From Gemmatimonadota bacterium (lineage in GTDB: Bacteria; Gemmatimonadota; Gemmatimonadetes; Gemmatimonadales; GWC2-71-9), in contig QHUE01000108.1 in NCBI GenBank assembly GCA_003221825.1, positions 1 to 9,847 on the forward strand: a stretch of DNA of 9,847 bases, written 5' to 3'. Of the stretch, positions 7,692 through 9,847 are shown piece by piece (the stretch's first letter is position 1; every line of letters starts with the position of its first letter). A program made the translations under genes and the position numbers. The notes under the pieces are model-generated. The model ran no database searches. It saw nothing but the letters and a program-made list of their open reading frames with translations, and was not told where the DNA came from.

Positions 7692-8239
7692 CGGCGCTCT
7701 CGCGGGCAATCGGGCGTCCCGAGCCCGACGAGATGCCGTCGCACTTCGTCGGCTACATCAAGCGCGTCCCGGAGCTGGACCCGGTGACGGCGTGCGCGGC
7801 GCAAATCGAGGACACCGCCACGCTGTTGCGTGGCGTCGCTGAGGTGGACGCCATGTACCGCTACGCGCCGGATAAATGGAGCATCAAGGAAGTGGTCGGT
7901 CATCTGGCGGACGTGGAGCGCATCATGGCGTATCGCGCGCTCCGGATCGCGCGCGGCGACACGACCCCGCTGCCCGGATTCGACGAGAACGCCTATGTGC
8001 CCGTCGCCAGGTTCGACACGCGCTCGCTCGCCGACCTCGTCGCTGAGCTGCGCACCGCGCGGGCGGGGACGCTCGCTCTGCTCCGCACGTTCGACACCGA
8101 GGCCTGGCGGCGCCGGGGCACGGCAAGCGGCAAGCCGGTCAGTGTACGCGCGATCGGGTTCATGATTCCGGGTCACGAGCGCCATCACGTCGAGATTCTG
8201 CGAACCCGTTACGGTGTGGGGGGCGTGGTGCAAGGATGA
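7688..8239 (+). CDS. DinB family protein (DinB_2 type)
   Basis: This 183-residue protein is a second DinB-fold four-helix bundle, different in sequence from its upstream neighbour. The hallmark YAPDKWSIKEVVGHLADVE (59-77) carries the first histidine H72, and PGHERHHVEIL (161-171) carries H163 and H167, giving the three-histidine metal site. The segment LPGFDENAYV (95-104) is typical of this branch. Some family members are thiol (for example bacillithiol) S-transferases; this is family knowledge and not shown here. The ATG overlaps the preceding stop (ATGA), and the TGA overlaps the start of the oxidoreductase gene. The adjacency of two DinB-fold genes could reflect an old duplication or a two-component enzyme. 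Confidence 0.9.
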   Translation: MTALSRAIGRPEPDEMPSHFVGYIKRVPELDPVTACAAQIEDTATLLRGVAEVDAMYRYAPDKWSIKEVVGHLADVERIMAYRALRIARGDTTPLPGFDENAYVPVARFDTRSLADLVAELRTARAGTLALLRTFDTEAWRRRGTASGKPVSVRAIGFMIPGHERHHVEILRTRYGVGGVVQG

Positions 8240-8829
8240 AAATCGGGATCCTGGGCACCGGCGAAGTCGGTCGCTCGCTCGCCGCGGGCTTCAAGAAGCA
8301 CGGGCACGAGGTGAAGCTGGGCCATCGCGACCCGAAGGCGTCGTACGCCGACGCCGCGAAATTCGGTGAGGTCGTGCTGCTCTGCACGCCCTGGGCGGGA
8401 ACGGAGAACGCGATCAAGCTCACCGATCCGAAGAATCTCGCCGGCGAGGTCGTGATCGATGTCACGAACCCGCTCAAGTTCGAGGAGAGCGCGGCCCCGC
8501 AGCTGGCGCTCGGCTTCACCGATTCGGGCGGCGAGCAGGTGCAGCGCTGGCTGCCCAAGTCGCGCGTCGTCAAGGCGTTCAACGTCGTGGGGAACACCCT
8601 GATGGTGGATCCCAAACTCCCCGGCGGTCCGCCCGACATGTTCATCGCAGGCAACGACGCCGCGGCGAAACAGACCGTCACGCAGATCTGCAAGGAATTC
8701 GGCTGGCCGGTCGTCGATATCGGCGGCATCGAAGGCTCCCGCCTGCTCGAGCCGCTCGCGATGCTGTGGGTGGTGGTCGGTTTCAGGCTCAACCGGTGGG
8801 AGCAGGCGTGGAAGCTGTTGCACAAGTAG
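8236..8829 (+). CDS. NADPH-dependent F420 reductase-like dinucleotide-binding protein
   Basis: The 197-residue protein opens with a Rossmann motif MKIGILGTGEVG (G7-x-G9-x2-G12), followed by LGHRDP, where the arginine after the second strand suggests NADP(H) preference. Further conserved parts are VVLLCTPWAG (47-56), VVIDVTNPL (72-80), RVVKAFNVVGN (113-123) and IEGSRLLEPLAMLWV (174-188). This matches the family of archaeal F420H2:NADP oxidoreductase, though many bacterial members probably act on other substrates. Whether F420 is used cannot be told from the window. The ATG overlaps the preceding stop, with a short AAGG just upstream. It ends 31 bases before the peroxiredoxin start, a gap with no clear terminator, so co-transcription is possible. 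Confidence 0.88.
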   Translation: MKIGILGTGEVGRSLAAGFKKHGHEVKLGHRDPKASYADAAKFGEVVLLCTPWAGTENAIKLTDPKNLAGEVVIDVTNPLKFEESAAPQLALGFTDSGGEQVQRWLPKSRVVKAFNVVGNTLMVDPKLPGGPPDMFIAGNDAAAKQTVTQICKEFGWPVVDIGGIEGSRLLEPLAMLWVVVGFRLNRWEQAWKLLHK

Positions 8830-8848
8830 ATTAACCCGGGCCTACACC

Positions 8849-8853
8849 AAGGA
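8849..8853 (+). promoter_or_regulatory. Shine-Dalgarno for the peroxiredoxin gene
   Basis: AAGGA lies 7 bases before the GTG at 8861, in the 31-base gap after the oxidoreductase gene. It decides the start of the peroxiredoxin gene. No comparable site precedes the ATG at 9080 inside the gene, which argues against the downstream part being a separate gene. Confidence 0.6.
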
Positions 8854-8860
8854 TACCGAC

Positions 8861-9418
8861 GTGGTCACAGCACTCGTTCTCGCCGCATTGCTGCAGCAGC
8901 CAGCGGCTCCACCATCTCCACCACCGATCGAAGTCGGCGCCGTCGCGCCCGACTTCTCGATCCCCGGCGCGACGCGTTTCGGCACGCTCAAAGGCCCGGT
9001 CCGGCTCAGCGACTACAAGGGGAAGACCGTAGTCCTCGCGTTCTTCTTCAAAGCCCGAACGCGTGGCTGAACGATTCAAATGAATGCGTACCGTGATCAG
9101 TACGCACAGCTCTTCAAAAACGGCCGCAACATCGTCCTCATCGCCATCAGCGCCGACCCGGACACGGCTCTCGCGTCCTGGGCGCGTGATGCGGAGTTCC
9201 CGTTCCTATTCGCGAGCGACACGGGGACCGCGGTGGGGAAACTGTACGGCGCAATCGCCCGCTTTCCGGGCCTGACGAACCGCAACCTGTTTGTGGTGGG
9301 ACCAGACGGGAAGATTGCCTACCGCGCGACGCCGTTCCGGGAAATCGATCCGACGGCGTACACAGAGCTTGGTGCTGCGGTTGCGAAGCTCGTTCCTGCG
9401 GATACGACTGCACACTAA
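8861..9418 (+). CDS. Probable selenocysteine-containing peroxiredoxin (AhpC/TSA family), in-frame TGA read as Sec
   Basis: Read through one in-frame TGA (9068-9070), the gene gives a 185-residue peroxiredoxin, which would reduce peroxides. Residues 1-12 are hydrophobic and may direct export; a proline-rich linker follows. The thioredoxin fold begins at VGAVAPDFSIPG (25-36). The segment KTVVLAFFFKARTRG (55-69) leads to residue 70, which is the TGA. The family signature PxxxTxxC is matched at T67 and at position 70, where the peroxidatic cysteine belongs, although the proline is F63. The same frame continues as TIQMNAYRDQYAQLF, IAISADPDT and NRNLFVVGPDGKI, with the conserved arginine at R141. 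No cysteine codon occurs anywhere, so residue 70 is the only possible redox centre. A SECIS-like hairpin follows the TGA. The alternative is a TGC/TGT-to-TGA mutation or sequencing error, giving a pseudogene. Confidence 0.85.
9085..9106 (+). promoter_or_regulatory. Putative bacterial SECIS element
   Basis: The arms TGCGTAC (9085-9091) and GTACGCA (9100-9106) pair perfectly over 7 bp around the 8-base loop CGTGATCA (9092-9099). The loop begins 21 bases after the TGA, within the roughly 16-37 base range of bacterial SECIS elements. G is the second loop base and U the third, matching the conserved guanine near the loop start and the GU of the E. coli formate dehydrogenase element. It would recruit SelB carrying Sec-tRNA. 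Part of the symmetry comes from the encoded residues AYRDQYA, so some chance contribution is possible. Confidence 0.7.
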
Positions 9419-9492
9419 AAGGGCGGCAACGGCGGCACGGGCGGCAGAGTACTAATGACTCTTTGCCGCCCTTGCCGCCCCTACCGCCCTTT
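9418..9492. terminator. Bidirectional terminator-like GC-rich inverted repeat
   Basis: A left arm (9418-9450, beginning AAAGGGCGGCAACGG) and a right arm (9458-9492, ending CCGCCCTTT) are near-perfect reverse complements around a 7-base loop at 9451-9457, with a few mismatches and single-base bulges. The A-run on the left and T-run on the right make it look like an intrinsic terminator in both directions. It starts at the peroxiredoxin stop codon and covers the last codons of the convergent thioredoxin-like gene, so it probably separates the two convergent transcripts. Confidence 0.75.
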
Positions 9493-9847
9493 CGATTGCC
9501 GCCTCAATGTCTTGGTCCGCCCCAACCCCCGTATACACAACGCGCCCCTTCGCATCCAGCACGGCGACATACGACGTCGAGGGTGCCTGAAACGCTCGCA
9601 CCGCTGCACCATTGCCATCCCACAGGAAAGTAAAGGGCATCGGATCGCGCTCCAGGTGACGCCGCACGCTGTTCTTGCTCTGATTCACCGCGACGGCGAC
9701 GACGAGAAACTCCGCGCGATCCCCGAACTTCTTTTGCGCCGCCTCCATCCGCGGCAACAGCTCGGCGCAGATCGGGCACCACGTCGCCCAGAACTCGATG
9801 ATGACCGGCTTCTTGCCGATCCACTGGGACAACGGAACGGAATCGCC
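9452..9847 (-). CDS. TlpA/thioredoxin-like protein (N-terminus outside the window)
   Basis: The visible 131 residues continue to the window edge without a stop, so the start lies beyond 9847. A TTG at 9830-9832 is not a convincing start because the preceding codons (GDSVP) fit the family. The active site is WCPIC in FWATWCPICAELLP, followed by a typical alpha helix. FLVVAVAVNQSKNSVRRHL and VAVLDAKGRVVYTGVG match the TlpA/ResE-type thiol-disulfide oxidoreductase fold. Such proteins usually act outside the cytoplasm, but the export signal is not visible here. The gene converges with the selenocysteine peroxiredoxin. Its last codons, encoding AARAAKSH, form one arm of the shared terminator hairpin. 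Both active-site cysteines are ordinary TGC/TGT codons. A role in reducing the neighbouring peroxiredoxin is conceivable but unproven. Confidence 0.88.
   Translation of the reverse strand, partial: GDSVPLSQWIGKKPVIIEFWATWCPICAELLPRMEAAQKKFGDRAEFLVVAVAVNQSKNSVRRHLERDPMPFTFLWDGNGAAVRAFQAPSTSYVAVLDAKGRVVYTGVGADQDIEAAIERAVGAARAAKSH

Noticed and set aside
9074..9085. Small hairpin (ATTC/GAAT) just after the TGA as the SECIS element
   Set aside because: It has only 4 bp of A/T-rich pairing, a loop without G and too short a distance from the TGA. The 9085-9106 hairpin fits much better.
9080..9418. The downstream peroxiredoxin part as a separate gene starting at ATG 9080
   Set aside because: No ribosome-binding site precedes it, and it would begin in the middle of the thioredoxin fold without the catalytic residue. 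It is in the same frame as the upstream part, so read-through fits better.

Overview
The window is high-GC bacterial DNA with very dense coding. Eleven genes or gene remnants run left to right on the + strand, and one convergent gene enters from the right edge on the - strand. Gene content and the strong G/C bias at third codon positions suggest a soil or freshwater phylum such as Gemmatimonadota. That placement is an inference; no rRNA, tRNA or other marker gene is present.

Layout. At 1-68 is the last strand of an unidentified protein, possibly an outer-membrane barrel. It overlaps a secreted, catalytically intact M16 zinc peptidase (65-1426). Next comes its non-catalytic M16 partner, which is broken by a frame change and a likely internal deletion (1423-2569). 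A membrane protein with an N-terminal helix-turn-helix and an anti-sigma-type zinc motif follows (2572-3357). Then come an Fpg/Nei-type DNA glycosylase (3376-4275), a GNAT acetyltransferase (4272-4784), a secreted M28 metallopeptidase (4784-6454), a class I SAM methyltransferase (6451-7197), two adjacent DinB-fold proteins (7194-7691 and 7688-8239) and an F420/NADP-oxidoreductase-like dinucleotide-binding protein (8236-8829). Most neighbours overlap by 1-4 bases (ATGA, GTGA, TGATG), so the stretch is probably translationally coupled and transcribed in long units. The functions do not form one obvious pathway.

The most interesting gene is the peroxiredoxin at 8861-9418. A single in-frame TGA (9068-9070) splits it. 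That TGA falls exactly where the family has its peroxidatic cysteine (T-x-x-C). A perfect 7-bp hairpin lies 21 bases downstream, with an 8-base loop beginning C-G-U, as expected of a bacterial SECIS element. The protein has no cysteine codon anywhere. I read it as a selenocysteine-dependent peroxiredoxin that standard gene calling would report as two fragments.

A large GC-rich inverted repeat (9418-9492) separates this gene from a convergent TlpA/thioredoxin-like gene with an intact WCPIC site, and probably ends transcription in both directions. The two redox genes meeting tail to tail may be functionally related, but the sequence does not prove it. There are no IS elements, CRISPR arrays or RNA genes, and no gene-free stretch longer than about 35 bases.
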